A stretch of DNA of 64,000 bases from Melanocharis versteri (GCA_013397845.1 VZTG01005248.1:2537007-2601006); one strand, 5' to 3'. Counted from the stretch's first letter, positions 38,721-53,490 are shown. Notes: generated by a model from the letters alone, not told the origin. Made by a program: numbers and translations.

Positions 38721-40661
38721 CACAGGACCTGGATGCTTCTTCAGGGTCAGGGCTCCTGCAAAGCCATAGCGCACACACAACAGAATAAAGTTTGTCACTG
38801 TCTTGTGATATACCATATAAAATGCTGAATGATTTTAAAAGCCTCAGTAAGCAAGGATGACAAAGCCAGAGTCAAAAGCAAACAAAAAATATCTTAGAAA
38901 CAGTTTGAAGATTATTTTGCAGTGGACTTACAAGTTTTATTCGTACTGTTATGTCAGATCCAGAGCTGATCTGACTCAATTTAAGGTCTTTCACATCTTG
39001 TTCATTATTTTTCTGTGCAAGTTATTTTTAACAACATTATCATGACAGTTGTATAACTTCATGGTTTTGCCTTGCTCTTGTTCTATTGTGGACTATTATC
39101 TTCAAAGCTTTGGAGGCCTGCTGTGACTCTTTTCTCATATATTTTCTCCAGGCTGAAATACTGTATTACACAAGATCTATAACTTAATACCTTTATTTTC
39201 CTTTATGCAGCCAAAACTGTTCATCATCCACCAGATGTTCAAATTATTTATTTCGTTTGGTACAAATTCTAATTTTGTAATTTGTCTGTGAACTTCTTAA
39301 AGCAGCAAAAAACTCTGGCAAATCAATGTTAGAAGTCAGACTTCTATTTTAAAGGCAAATTTTTATTTTCAGTTGTGCTGATGTACATAGCATGGAAAAA
39401 TATTCATGCACCTTCATTAATTTGTGTGGACAATCAAGTGAATTTCTAGAGATTGCAGAGGACAAAGGGGCATCCATAACTGGAGAAAACATATTAAGGC
39501 AGTAGAGAATTTTCCCATTTTGGAGTGAGAAATAGGAACTCCTGCTCTTCTAGAGCTTTCTAATTGGAAAAATAAATTCATCTGCTGTGATGCTCCCCAA
39601 GAAAGAGAAGGTTATCATCTGTCATGGGGTAGCTACAGGCAACTTTGTGGGCTGGAGTTTGACATCCTGATTACCTTCCTAAGAGTTCCTTATGTGGTCA
39701 TTTGAAAGTAACACTGAAATAAACTCAGATTCCCACAAGCAATATTAAGAATACATGTGTGCTTTATATACAAATTTCAGATGTATTCATTCTTAAATAC
39801 TTACTGTTAGAACTTGAAGAAAACAAAAAAAATGTGATTAAGATGCATCGTGGGCAATTAAGTATATGAAGGCCAGGTAATAAAAATATGGTATGCACAG
39901 TTGTTAGACTTACATCTAGATTTCCATTCATACAGATATGCAAGTTAGATATTTTTATTTCTGATAAATACATTAGTTGATTATTAAGTGCACTCAGGAG
40001 CAATCATAGGAGGAACTTAATGCAAATTATGAGGGCAAAATATTTTCATTCTCGGTCTGTTACATCTTGAGTTATTATCAGCCACAGTTTGTTGTTTATA
40101 GAAAAACAAAGTTGATTTCTAAGAATGGTCAGTTGAATCCTTATATTAGGTCAGTCGAATCTTATCTAGTTTTTAGCAGACCATCTTTTAAGAAGAAATT
40201 AGTAAAAATACTACTGACTCCCAAATAATTTTCATTTTTGTGCTTTGATTTCAGCCATGTCAAGTTGCAAAGGACACATTTTTAGAAAGGGTAAATCCTG
40301 TTTTTTTTCCCTGAAGGTTAGGTTTAGCATGGCTACACTGAACTTTCAAACCTCCTAGGTGTTTTTAAAAATTTTGGTTTGAGACCTTTATATGACAAAA
40401 TTCTCTGCCTAACTTCTGAGGAACTGTTAAACTTAGATCATGCACATTTATGCATCCATGCTAAGGCTCTGTATCAGGATCAAGTATATATGAGATCTGA
40501 GAAATAGGGCTGTTTTCACTTCTAGTCAGTACTATGAAAACAGTAAAAGGGCACTCAATCCTCAGTACAAGTTTTTATTAGAATGAAGATCCGAACAATC
40601 TGGTTTTGTTTGAGAAAATGGGTGTGTGATAGTAAAAGCAATGGGTGGAAAATACCCCTAC

Positions 40662-40674
40662 ATATATATATATA
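40662..40674. repeat. Short (AT)n run
   Basis: Thirteen bases of alternating A and T; too short to be an informative microsatellite. Confidence 0.85.
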
Positions 40675-43600
40675 GCTTTACTGTGGGAATCTTTCCCTAC
40701 TACACTGGGTTTTGTTCCTACTGCTTTGAATGGCTTCCCAGATTGCAAGAACACTATTCTGTCTTCCAGCTGTCCATAAAAAATAGGTCTCACTTTCTGT
40801 TAACTTTGATGTGCTGCTTTTTTCTTACTTCTACTTAACAAAGAAATGCCTCAACCAACATTTTTCCCACAGGCTATCTCCTTCCTGTGAATCTCAGACT
40901 GCTTTTTCTCAATACACTTAATCTAATTTAGCTATCATTTCTCTCTAGGGAGGGCTCTTTTGCTTGTCTACTCTTTTCCTATTCTGATACGCCATCCTCT
41001 TTTCCCCTTTGCATTGACTTTAGTGCTTGCCTGGCACTCGCTTTGGTTTAGTTCATGACTCCTAGAGCAGATGTGGAAGAGGTGGGAATGTGCAGCTAGA
41101 CACAAAGAGGCTAATCTTTTCAGCAGCAGCCTGAAGCTGGATTTCAACGTGAAATATCTTCTTTATCATCCTTTACATGGCAGACCAGATTTTTCTCACT
41201 GTGTGAATTTTTATTGCTTTTACGAAGGTATCACTTCTGCACCTCTGCTCAAGTGATTGCACCTGGCCCTGAGCACAACAGCCAGGATAGAACCAGCAGC
41301 CAGCCCTCACCTCTGCTGCTCTAGGTCCTTTTGAAAAAATACTAGCCCCAAAAGGTTTTTCATATTTTCCTTGATTTGGAGTAAGCAAATGATTGAAATG
41401 GATACCAGATTACACCTTGAATTTGAAACACTGCATTTTGGGATGTGGGTATTTTTCTTTTTTGTACACCCCAGTTAAAGGAAAAGAAACACTAATCACA
41501 ACTATTTCAGGATATGAATGGATTTCTTGAACATCTTACATATACCTCACCTTGGTAGCTGCAGGAGAGCTGTGTTACGGCTGAGAGTGGCTGTCACATC
41601 CCTATTCTTCTGTTTCTCCTGTTGTGCAAAGGCTGTTTACATGGATGAATATCTGCCGCAAAAAATGTCAGCAGCATTTATGTGCTCCCAATTAACTGGA
41701 CTCTTTTCTTCCCCCACTTCTGCTCTTCTTCCCCCACCCCAAGATCGAATTTCATTCAGAAATTGACAGGGTACACTCAGACCGAATGTTCCTTTTCTTT
41801 CTCAGATGCAAGTAATCATTTCCCCATTGTTTATTTTCTTTCTTTGGCTGTGGAGTCCTGACTCTTCTTTCCTTCCTTCTGAAAGAAAGTAGTTTTTTAA
41901 ACCTTAAAAAACTTCAGCTTTCAGCAAGTTTTATCCTCAGGGATGGAGAGAAGAGAAGTAAAAAGTAATTAATTTTACAAAAATATTGTCTTTTTAAGAG
42001 CTAACACAGGTACTTGCTTTTCCATCATATATCAATATTCTTGATATTTTTTACCTTTCATTTTGTTGCTATTACCTTCCAGCTTAATATAGAACCAAGT
42101 CCAATAGGAACTGAAAGTAACATAGCAGAAGAATGTTCTTTCAAGTTGAGGGAAACTTCTGAGAGGAAGAACAAGTACAAACACTTTTGAATTAAGTAGA
42201 AAAGCTGCAACGGGAACAAATAGGAATTTCAGATAGTTTGAGAACCAGCCTGTGTCAAAGAAGGATGCTTGGCTTTCCAATTTTAAGAAAGAATGATAGC
42301 TGTTATATAGGATTTTTGAATTATTTTATGACAGCTCTATAGCAAGACCTTATTTTTCAATTTTATTCTGATACTCTCTGAAGGAAATAACCTGAAACAT
42401 AGGACACAGTTGGTTGACTTCTTCACTCATCTGTCAGTCAGGAGAAACACCACAACATTCTGTCTTCTCATTGCTGGAATAAAAATGACAGTGATATCCC
42501 CTTTCTTGATCCTCTGTCTGGGAAATGAAACATAGTGCTGCTGCTTGCCTGCAGCTAGTCAGATGAGAGAAACCAGCGATAAACAGCTGACATGACATGA
42601 ACATTTTTCACATATTTAGAGAAAAAGGTGTTTTACATGAGTTATATAAGTGTGTGTTTAACATCCACGCTGCTACATATCTAAATTACAGTTTTGGAAG
42701 GAGTTGCTCTCTTAGTAATTCGATTATTGAAACCAATGAGGTTTTTCACCTGTGTAAACTTAGGCAAATCTGTTTGGCTTCTGTGGCACAAATCTTGGCA
42801 ATCCTGTAAGTATATTTTCTTTCATCTTTCTGTTGATTTCTGCCAGGAGGGAATACTCTGTTTGCATGGTTCTCAGTGCGGGGCAAAGCCTTAGTATTTA
42901 CTGTATTCCTGTGTGAACACACAGAGCTGTAACACCTAATTGGTAGTCACACTAGAATTGTGTTTTTAGGTGGCTCTCACTCTGAGTATGTTCTTCATTA
43001 GCAACATCAACTGAACTTGAAATTGCTTGATTTGGACTCTTCTTGACATCTTTAACCCAGCTGGAGGAAGAATGAGGCAAACATTGTTTTGTTTGGTTGG
43101 GAACATATCCTTCTGAGGAAAACTTGGGAAACTTGTGGAAATAGCCAATGATCGTAATTAATGAGATTGTAAAAGCACCTACATTTTAAAGAATAGCTTT
43201 TTTTCATACAGAATTTGAAGTCCTTTCTCTCCTTCCTTCCTTCCCACGGATGTTTTTTTTTTACAAGTATTCTAAGAGTTCATAGTTAATCATCAGAAGA
43301 AGGATAATATCTAAATTTATTAATAAACATTTGGGGAAGAGGTAGATAATTTTTATCTTTCCAGTACTTACAAATTATTCTGTAAATCAAGTGAAATTAA
43401 ATGAAACAATAAGTTTCAATAAATATGTTTTATTAATCCAAAGCTATAGATGGAATGAATCCTACTGTTTACAGCCAGTCAGGCATAATAAAATCTGTGT
43501 ATCTGTCAGGTGTAGGCTCTGAGGCAATTTTGGAGTTTATTTTTTTGCATATTCTTAAACTGAACTTTTATGTTAGCTGATGACATTGTAACCTTTGTTT

Positions 43601-46600
43601 TAAGGTGCCTGTCCTACTTGTTTACTCTGCAATATGTTTGTAGTCAGAACAAGCCTTAACATCTGGAACTCCATGCCAAAATGCTCTGTTGGTCTACTTG
43701 GAGCAAGTTCAGGATGGCAAGGGAGCATAGCTGAGATTATGACACTGGAGCGTTGCTAATACAGCTATGTGCATTTTCCAGCTTTTCCACAGATTCATTT
43801 TTGACTTGATGAAGGGGCTTAATAACTATAAATCATGAAAGACCAAGTTCATCCTCTGTCACTAACAATAGTAAAATCATCTCAATATCAACATCTGTGG
43901 GAAGTATTTCCACCTAGTTTACAGACTATATGGTCAGAAAGATCTCTTTCAGGTTTATAATACATGAAGCTTAAGACAATTGAAGTTTTATGATGTAGAA
44001 ACTCAGGGACTTGTGAGGTTTGCTGAGGCCAGTAGATCAGATGACACAAAATCTTTCTGACAGAGTTCAGCAATACTCAAAGAAAGCTGATTTTTGATTG
44101 TGGAGGCAAAATGACAGACTGTCCAATACAGGCAAGAAGTTTTTGCTTTAAATTCTGAGTTGTTTTCAATTCCTCCTACTCTCTGTTGGTTTCCCTTGGT
44201 GTTGACAGGAAACATGCAGGAACCGATTGATTTTATTATGCACAAGCTATTCCCCTGCCTGAAAAGCAGTTGCAGGGATATAAATGCTCCATTTGTTAAG
44301 CCGATGGATCTCTAAATTCATTTTAGATATTAGCAGTTGCTAATTTAATGGAAGGAGGAGAAAAGAGAAAAATAACATAACATCTTTCATTTAATGTCTC
44401 TCAAACATTCCAGCATGTATTATTCTTCCCATGTTTTGTCTGAAAAAGAAAAAGACACCCCCCAAAAAAAAAGGTGGGAGTGGTGCGAATGGTGATCCAT
44501 CTATGAATTGTAAATAGATGCTGCTTATGCTCTCTCTGCCAGTCATTCTCTGTAGTGCTGGCACTTTGAAAGGCAACACAAGTCCTGGTTCCTAGGTACC
44601 TGGCATCCTAGAGATGATAGATAAAAAAATATACCAGACCCACAGGTAGGTGGGCCTTTTGAACAAGGAGACACACTGCAATTATATCTTTTTAAATTAT
44701 CTATCTTTGTGTATGTGAATAATCTAAATTAATCTAGCTGCTTCTTCTCTAGATTTGTCAAGATTTTAATTAAGGTGTCTTGAATATATATTCTATACTT
44801 GAGTGAGCACCTGCAACAAGTTTTCACTTTCAAAGATCCAAAAGTTTTCTTATTATGGCTAGCTTAGTGTCTATAGAAAGAAAAGAAGAATGAGCTTTCC
44901 ACACCCAACAAAGAAGCTCATTTTTTCCCCCTAATTCTTTATTTCTCTGTTAGTTCAATTCCAAAGTTAGTAGGTGAGATACAGCAATACTCCATTTCCT
45001 GGATGTAAATATAATTAAAATATTATTGCAGCTTTAAGCAGAAGTGTATTTGAACTCGAGCAAAGTTGCTGGATGAAGAGGCTACTCCATTTTTGAGAAT
45101 CTGGAATTTAACTTAATCATTGATGGTACATCTGGCTAAACAAAACACAAAACCCAGCTACCTAGGCTGCACTTATCCTGATTAAGGCAATACTTTTAAT
45201 ACATGGCTTTATTTCTGAAAAACTAAAAAATCCTAAGCTGGAAAGGTATGTAAAGCAAAAACCAATTTTGACTTTTGATGAAAATTTGGATTTTTAAGCT
45301 ATAACAGGAAGACGAAATTTCTATATTATAGTATTATGGAGAAAGAGAGATAAGATAGATGTTTAAAATTCCTGACACTCACTGAGTCAACAAATCCTAA
45401 CAAAAGTCAAAAGCTGTAAAATATTTTTGTCTACTGGAGATTTTTTCACTGCTGATAATTTAATTTATACTTCAAAGCATACCTCAAATGAAAGACACCC
45501 ACAGTCTGCAGTTATTGTAACTCCATATGACAACATGTCTCAATCCACTCACTACTAGGGGTTGTTTTTATCTTTCTTGTCATCATCACTATTTCATACA
45601 GTGATTGTGAGAGAAAGAAAATAATATCTATCATTAGTAAATGGTCTGAGAACGATGACTGATTACAAAAGTAGATCCCCTGTTTCTCATGTGAAGAAGA
45701 GGGTGATGCTTTGGTGACAGCCAAGACCTTTCAGATTTCCGATTAAGTTTTTCCATTGACTGTACTAATACTGCGCCTGAGGAAAGAAAATCTTGCTAGT
45801 TTCTTATCATTTTCATCCCAACATCAACTATGTTTTTAATTGTGTATTTGAATGCCTATGTAGTTGAATGTGGTAGCAGGCAAAAAATGTAAACATGGCC
45901 TGAGCTGTAAGAAGAGTTGCATTTCTTGCGTATTAACATAAAAATGTTGTTCCAAACCTAAATTTAAAAAAAAAAATCTCTTGCCTTATCTCCTTCTTTG
46001 TTTCTCCTTCCTGTTTTATGTGTAATTTCATTACTTTGTTATGTTAATTTGTTGAATTGTGTTATTACAATGTAACTATCATCATGCCCCCATTACTAAT
46101 TGTCAGAAGTGCTTATGATGGCTTCATTTAATAAGAGTTATTGCTGTATTATGTCAGGTATGTCAAGATTTGATTCATGCACTGAAATTGTAGCAAGATA
46201 ACTCACTGAGTCATAGGCCATAGCTGCCATTTTCCATGGGCACAGAAAATACTGGCTGTCACCCAACATAAAATTCTGGTAGACTTCCACAGTCTATATC
46301 TTATATCTTCTTATATCTTCTTGCTCTGTTTGCTGACACAAATATTGTCTTCTTTGTCCAGATGTTTTTATCCAAAGTTCTGCTCAATTATGGAGACAGA
46401 AGCTTCAAGCAACTTTCACTACTGAGTATACTTTAACTTTACTTTCCCTCCTTGACCTGCTTAAAAACCTCTCCTCAACATAGCCTATTCATACGGCTTT
46501 TTCCCCCTCTTTCATTCACTTCTAGTTTCTTATATACAAATTTATTTTCATAAAAAACTAAACTTATTAGGAATAATATTGAAAACATGACCTTGCTCAC

Positions 46601-49600
46601 TTTCATTTGTTACCTCTTCGCTTAATTTTTCTTCCCTTTTTTTCCTCTGCATATCTATATATCTGCTATTCTTAATTAGTATTTTCATCAAATTTGAAGG
46701 GGAAAAATATAGGTCTTCAGTATTATTTTATCTGTCATTAACCTCCATAATCTACAGCTTATAAATTGTGCATAATTTTCACAGTGTTGGAATTTGCTAC
46801 CTTCAACTCTCTTCTCCTGTCTAGATTGTCAGGATACACTACAGTAATAAGTAAAAGTTTTGACTATTGGGACCTGCCATTTACCTTTCAGAACCCCTCC
46901 CACAAACCTCTAAAACCTTTCCCCATGCTTCTCACTTCCTTTTCATGCAAAGTATCTTCACGCCTCTTGATCCTAATGCTCATCTCTCTACTTTTGGATT
47001 ACGTTCTCTACTTTCCTCACCCGGATTCTTTTTGCTAGGGGTACTTGTTTCTGAGTTCTTTCAATCTTGGTTTACTTAAATTTAGTTTTAGAATTTTGGT
47101 TCAACTTAAGCTGTCTATTTACACTTGAGCAGTTTATAGCGTATTTCTGGGTTTTAGCAACTATTTGCCTGCAATCTGAAACAATCCTCAGACACATCCC
47201 ATCCTGTGGCTGACCACCAAATTAAACAACAAATCACGACTGGGCATGAAGTGAGCCGAGATATTGTAATTTCTGCAATAAGTGGTAGGAGGAGTGTGTG
47301 AGTTCAGATATCATTATTGCCACTTGAAAAGTGCTGGTGTTTCAGAATAAAACACACTTTAGTCTGTCTACCCACACCTTAAAGAATAAACATATTTCTG
47401 TCATCTCTCAGTGCTCTCTTCTCTGAACTATACAATTCTAAGTTTCTTAGTCCATGTCAGTTGTTCTTTCCATTTATCATCCCACTTGCCATATGCTGAA
47501 TTTTCTCCATCCTACCTAACTGACACTAGCTATACAAAATGGATTTTTCCTATTTGCTACCAAAGCATTCCATAGAGGGAGGGCAATTTCTGCATCTATA
47601 GAGATCTGGAATAGCACAGAATAAAATGGAATGGCTCCAAATTTGTGCCATTATGTGTCACAAAGTATGTTGTGCCTCAGCAGCAGTAGATGTTTCTTCA
47701 CTTAAGATAATCTTATGAGCGCATATCTAGAGAAAATGTTTTGTGTGGTGTAGCAAGCATTTAAGCTGCATTATAACTGCAAGCACAGAACTCCATGTGT
47801 GCTAATCTGTCTTGTTTCACTTTAACTCTAGTAGAGATGTACTTCCTATATTACCAGATTTATACTGAAAGAGTAGAAGGCTATTGTGAGAAACTAGTAT
47901 TTCTAAATTATTTTCTTAAAATCAAATCTGATTTGTCCAAATTTAAAGGTTTTTCCTCAGGTTTAAGATCTAGATTTTTCTTTCACTCTACCAGTCAGTT
48001 GGATGTTACCATAACTGAACATTTGGAAACATGGCTGAAATATCTGTTTTAAGTTGACTTTTCGCAATCTACTGTCACTTTAGAGTTTACTTTATTTAAT
48101 GCCTTGCAAAAGAACAATGCCAAAATGAGCTCAAATTTCAAAACATGCACTTTTCCACCAAGACAATCAAATAGCAAAGCATGTCAAAATAGGTTCAGAG
48201 AATGAATAATAGCAAAGCTGTGAACAACAGTAAACTCCTGACAATATTCAATCTGTTCTTTACAAAAATAAAGTATTCTTAAATCAAAGAAAGTGTTAGC
48301 TTCAAAAACAGTGTTTTCTTTTTTCTTCAGAAATAAACATTGCTACACACTACATATAAGCAAAGATCAAAGTAACTATGAAGCATTAAAGCAATACATG
48401 TGACATAGACTTTTAGAAACAATTGTTTACAATAGCTGTTATTTTTTTCTAAATTCACCCAATATCATATGGTATTTTACTTACTTTTCCATCTGTTACT
48501 GAATGGAATGACTGCATCTGATGTGTGATATGACACTTAGAAATCCTGTCAATGCAACACCTGATTCAATACCATAATGTCAGCTATTAGTTGTTCTGTC
48601 AAAAATATCCTATAGTTAAATTTCTTAAAGGGTCTGATGACTGTTATAGAACCTTGTTTGTCCTGAAGTAGAATTGATTCATCCTTTCTGTAAAGTGACC
48701 AGTTGAAAAGCAACAGAAATTAGGTTTTCTAAAAATGCCATGTTTCTTAAAAAAAATTTTAAAAATCAAAACTTAAAAGAAGCCCAAAACTATTGCATGA
48801 AAGGTTGCAATAGATATTTTTTTTTAGTAAATCCCCCTCCTTTGTACTATGCCTTTTAAAAATAAGTCCCTGCTTTCTCTTGTGCTCTCAGTCAAGCAAA
48901 TTTGATAACATTTTGGGTTACAGCAAAACTTCCCTACAGCAGAAAACCTTAGTTTTGTTATCTCAGGGTGCATCTGATTTTCATCCTCTTTTTCTATAGA
49001 AATTTGTCCTGCTTTCTACATGTGCAGTAATGTTTCAAGGAACCATTTCATGCTTTGTTTTTATTAGGTACTGAAAACTACACTGTCAATGCTTTTAAAG
49101 ATATTTCAGAGGTTACATATTCACATTAAAACAAAGGAGCGAAGTACCAGAATGTCTTTGAAAGCAGGACCATTTATATAATTTGTATGCAGATTATTGG
49201 GATCCAAGATAAATCTGGAAATTGAAACATATATCACGTGGCTAGTGTTTGTTGGTGCTTGGCATAGCAATGCCTCAAGATCAGAGATCAGTTCAAACCA
49301 AAGTTAAATGGCAATGGATAAAACAAGATATGTATCTAAAGCAGTGTAACATGAGGCTTACAGTTCAGATTTCCCTCAGACTTTACCTGATTTGAAAAAG
49401 GGGGAGAAGTCATAAATGCTTCGTACTTAATCAGGAAATTTTTCAAGATTGGAATACAAAAAGGATTTAGGAAGTGGTCTCTAAAACTACAGACTCATAA
49501 TTGTATTTTACTTAGAAAAAGGGAATTAAAACTGTGATAAGGAAAAAGACAATAGTGGAAAACTGAATAAATAAAGTGTACTGAGGGAATTCAACATGGC

Positions 49601-52420
49601 AAAAGGAAAAGATGTCCCTCATCCTTTTGAGTTCTTTGATATTGTTGTATTTTGCAAGTACTTTTACTTTCTAAAAGTACTAAGACTGTCTCTCACAAAA
49701 AACAAAAATATAACAGAGGACTATAAAGCCACAAATTGTTTGTGAAATGTGAAGACATAATGATAATTTTCTATTTCTCACAGATTGAAAATGAGGGACT
49801 TTTCCATGAAATTATCAGACAGCTGGTGTAAAACATAAAGAAGAAATACTTTTTTTTTTTTTTACTTCCTTATTTATTTCTGTTTCCTAGTACACAGCTC
49901 AACTGTGGGACTCATTGATTAGGTCATAGCTCATAAGAGCTAAGCAATGGAAGTAAATATCACTAATCCAAGGATGTGGACATCACTAAAACTCATGCAT
50001 ATGGCACCTGGGACTATATATCACGGGAAATACCATTAAAGATTCCAGAATACCTCAATATTTCTTCCTCACCAACAATTTGTTGTTAATGTCAGACACA
50101 GATTATGAACCAAAACTGAATTTCTGGTTGGGCACTGTCTGCCTGATTTATGTTCTTATCTTACTATCCAAACCATTGAAAGAAAGATATTTTTGAAATA
50201 TTTACATATATTACAGAGTAAATACTAACTTGCAAATGAAATACTATAGAATATTTTTTGAACTATGTAGGGAATAATCTATCTCTGCTGTTTTGTCTAT
50301 GTTTTAAGAATTGTGTTGCTTAAACCAGAGTTTTATGAAAGGCACATTAACTTTTTGAAATCTGTTTAATTTGGATATAATCTGAGAATAAAACATCTAA
50401 ATTCAAGGTGGTTTAATCTGACGTAGAAACCCATCCTGTAGGATTAGTGTTTGATATCTTCCTGATGAGAGTCCAGAAACGATTTGATAGAATTTCATTT
50501 TTGCTTTTATCCGTTTTCATCCTTGTTCTCTTTCCTGCTTTGCAGCAAATAAGATCTATGTAAGAGAAATAGAACAAGGGTTAGCTTTGCCTGTTGCGTG
50601 CGCCTGTGGATGTGAATAAATGGGTGTATCTAGACTCAGGAGAACTGGTAATATTTGCAGGAAACCTGTGGCTCAGTGGTGAAGGTTTTATTTTGATCCA
50701 GTGAAGCTAGAAACTAATTCCAAGCCTCTAAGCAGCCCAGTAGAATTTATCAGGAACATTTCAGGCTACTGGATTCATTTTTAGAAAAGTTTTGGGTTTT
50801 CAGTGTTTTAGGTGCCTTTCTCTTCTACCTTCTCTACTTTCAAAGGTTTCACTTGTCTTTCTCTCACTATTTCCTTTAGTCTTACCCAACATGTTTCCTC
50901 ATGCAAAATAAGCAATTCTTTGTAGAATTGTCTTGAAAAGTATACGTTCTGTACCAAAACCAAAGTAGTTTCACAAGTATAGGTTGTCAGCCACTAAGAC
51001 GGCACAAATCTTCTATAACATATACTAATATTTTTATTTAGAAAGGAATAAATAAATGCTAATGACCTTGAAGCTTTCTTTTGTGACATTTTACTGAGAA
51101 ATGGTTGCATTATATGAAGCAAAGTCTTATGGTAATTTCTGTGAGAAGTTTTTCTTTTCAATACACCTAACTCAAATTTCATGTTTTGAACTTCTCTCTC
51201 CTGTACACTTCCATGAAACAAAAACATTTTAAAAATGGATCAACCTATACTACCAGGAAAGCAAATATTTAAATATTGGACCACCCATGATATGTTAACA
51301 TTTTTATACAATCTTCCTTTTATTGCTAAAAAATGTTACATTTTTAATGCATAAAGTGCCCTGCTAAATCAGAATATCAGCAATTATTAGAGCAAGTTTT
51401 AACACGTTCTTTGCCTGTTGTTTAATTTCTTGATTTTGTTTGATTTTTTTTCACAAAATAATTAGCCTACTAATTATCTAATTACTGTCAAGGCATGCAT
51501 TATACAGATCTCCACCATTATGCAAACGTTGTGTTAGTGAACACTGTAATATTTAAAACGTTTGCAATCTGACCTACTGAAAGAAAAAATTTCTTGAGAT
51601 CTGTAATTTCCTTTAAAAATCTCTGCTTAATTTGCCTGGCTCCATAATATTTCTACAAAATTTTTGCTGGAGCATAGTTCTCATTGGAACTAAAATTTTC
51701 TTCTAAATTGAAACACAGATTTGAAATTTTATGAACAGTCTTTTGCAGCCCAAGGTCTGGGCAGACATTCAACACAATATTTTTGTATAGTCAAATCAGT
51801 GTATTTCCCTTGAAGTTTCTTAAGTTGGGATCAATATATAAGAGAAAATATCTTATAATCAAGTATAATAGCTACAATTGGAATTCATTTTTTTGACTGA
51901 AAGGATCATTTATTTATACATTTATCAGAGAAGCAATTAATTTGTACACTAAGTTTTTGTCTCAGTAATTTTTTATTAGTGTACTGTTTGTCTTCTGAAA
52001 TATTTCTGTTTTCTTCTTGCAATATTTCTTATCATAGAGGACTTATTTGCAAATTTTTCCTTCCTTTTATTTGCTTTTAAATATTAGGGAAACACATTCT
52101 TGCAAATTCATGTTATATATAAACCACACTTAAGAATGTCTGAGAATATGCAGTATACGGTAAATCCTACCAAACACAGCTTGATAAGATTTCTAGATGT
52201 CTTTGACCCTTATTTTTGGGGAAAAACAAAACAAAACAAAGAAAAGCCAGACCCTAAAACCAAAGCCCATTAAAAAACCCCTGAATATCAAATGAAAAAC
52301 TACAATTCAAAGCTCAGTTCACACCAGGCCCAGCAGGAAAAGGGCCGGTGAATGCAAAAAAAATGTCTAGCCTTAAAGAGATCATGTGAATTCTTCAATT
52401 CATTTGTGCTCTCTTGACAG

Positions 52421-52504
52421 AAAAAGGGTGAAACCGAAGGTGCCCCAGAGAACTTCAACCATTCCTCCCCAGTTGGATCAGAAGAGGCAGGAAAAAGTGT
52501 GTGT
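52421..52504 (+). other. Candidate cassette exon (unconfirmed)
   Basis: A pyrimidine-rich stretch ending CTCTCTTGACAG (to 52420) is a good 3' splice site, and GTAAGA at 52505-52510 is a fair 5' splice site. The 84 nt between them are a multiple of three and clearly less AT-rich than the surroundings. Two frames are open throughout. Frame 1 reads KKGETEGAPENFNHSSP then VGSEEAGKSVC. Frame 2 (from 52422) reads KRVKPKVPQRTSTIPPQ then LDQKRQEKVCV and stops at 52506-52508. The second looks like a basic proline-rich linker. I do not recognise the protein. The base before the donor is T, which is suboptimal. It could be an alternative exon of a large flanking gene, a pseudogene piece, or chance. Confidence 0.3.
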
Positions 52505-53459
52505 GTAAGAGAAAGTGATTAACAGAAAGTCCTGGAAATAAACAAACACATACATCAAATTATATTATGCAAAAAGATGCATACACATAAAGTACTTCGA
52601 ATTTATGGTATTTCTAAACTTCTATATGATTTCTGCCTCCTGTTACTTTTTAAGATCAGAAAATCCACTTCCTTACTGCTCAATACTATATTTAAATTGG
52701 ATTTTTTATTATTTCATATTAATTGATTCATTATATAATTCTGAAAATAAATATTGGACTTGTTGAGAAAAAATATTTTTAAAATGTAATTATACTTATT
52801 GTGCAGCACTGAAAAAAAATCACAGTATTGTAGTCAATCAGTTTTATATGTTTATTATTTCTTTCTGTTAGTAGCATGATATTTCAGTTTATGATGAACT
52901 GTGTAATTACTACGAACAGAAACAAAAAAAAACCACATCAACATTTCTGTATAAGGAAATGTTCAAAATTTTTCTAAAAATTATTAAGTATTATAAAGAA
53001 GGTTATATTTTGCTCAGCATAAAAAGAAATCCAATAATATCTGCAGAGAACCCAATATAATTTTCTAACTGGACATCTTTGACATAATGTCAGCATTCAA
53101 AATGGGCATGCACAGTTCTAATTATCTTTTAGATGGCTTTGCCTGGTATTGATTGCTGCGCATATTTCTCAACAGATAATAGTGATTTAAAAGGATAATT
53201 CCTGATTAGGCCTGTGAAATATTTGTCTTCACACTTATTACCCCAGTTCTTATAATTAAATGACATGATGTTAAATTTGCATGCAAACTTACATCAATAG
53301 AAAGCATAAAATAGGTATTTACGGAAAGCGACTCTGTATTCATGGCTGTGATATGAAGATGAAAAAGGTCATAGGATCCTGATGAATCCTCTTTGGTACA
53401 GTCAGTGGAGATTTGGGGTCTGGTCAGGCAAAACTGTGTGCCTTTGTGGGTTTTATAAA

Positions 53460-53490
53460 TTTATTTATTTATGTATTTATTTATTTATTG
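53460..53490. repeat. (TTTA)n simple repeat
   Basis: Tetranucleotide units with one GTA interruption. Confidence 0.92.

Noticed and set aside
38517..38816. 99-codon minus-strand Cys/Ser/Leu-rich frame
   Set aside because: Largely antisense of the CR1 ORF2 remnant on the plus strand.
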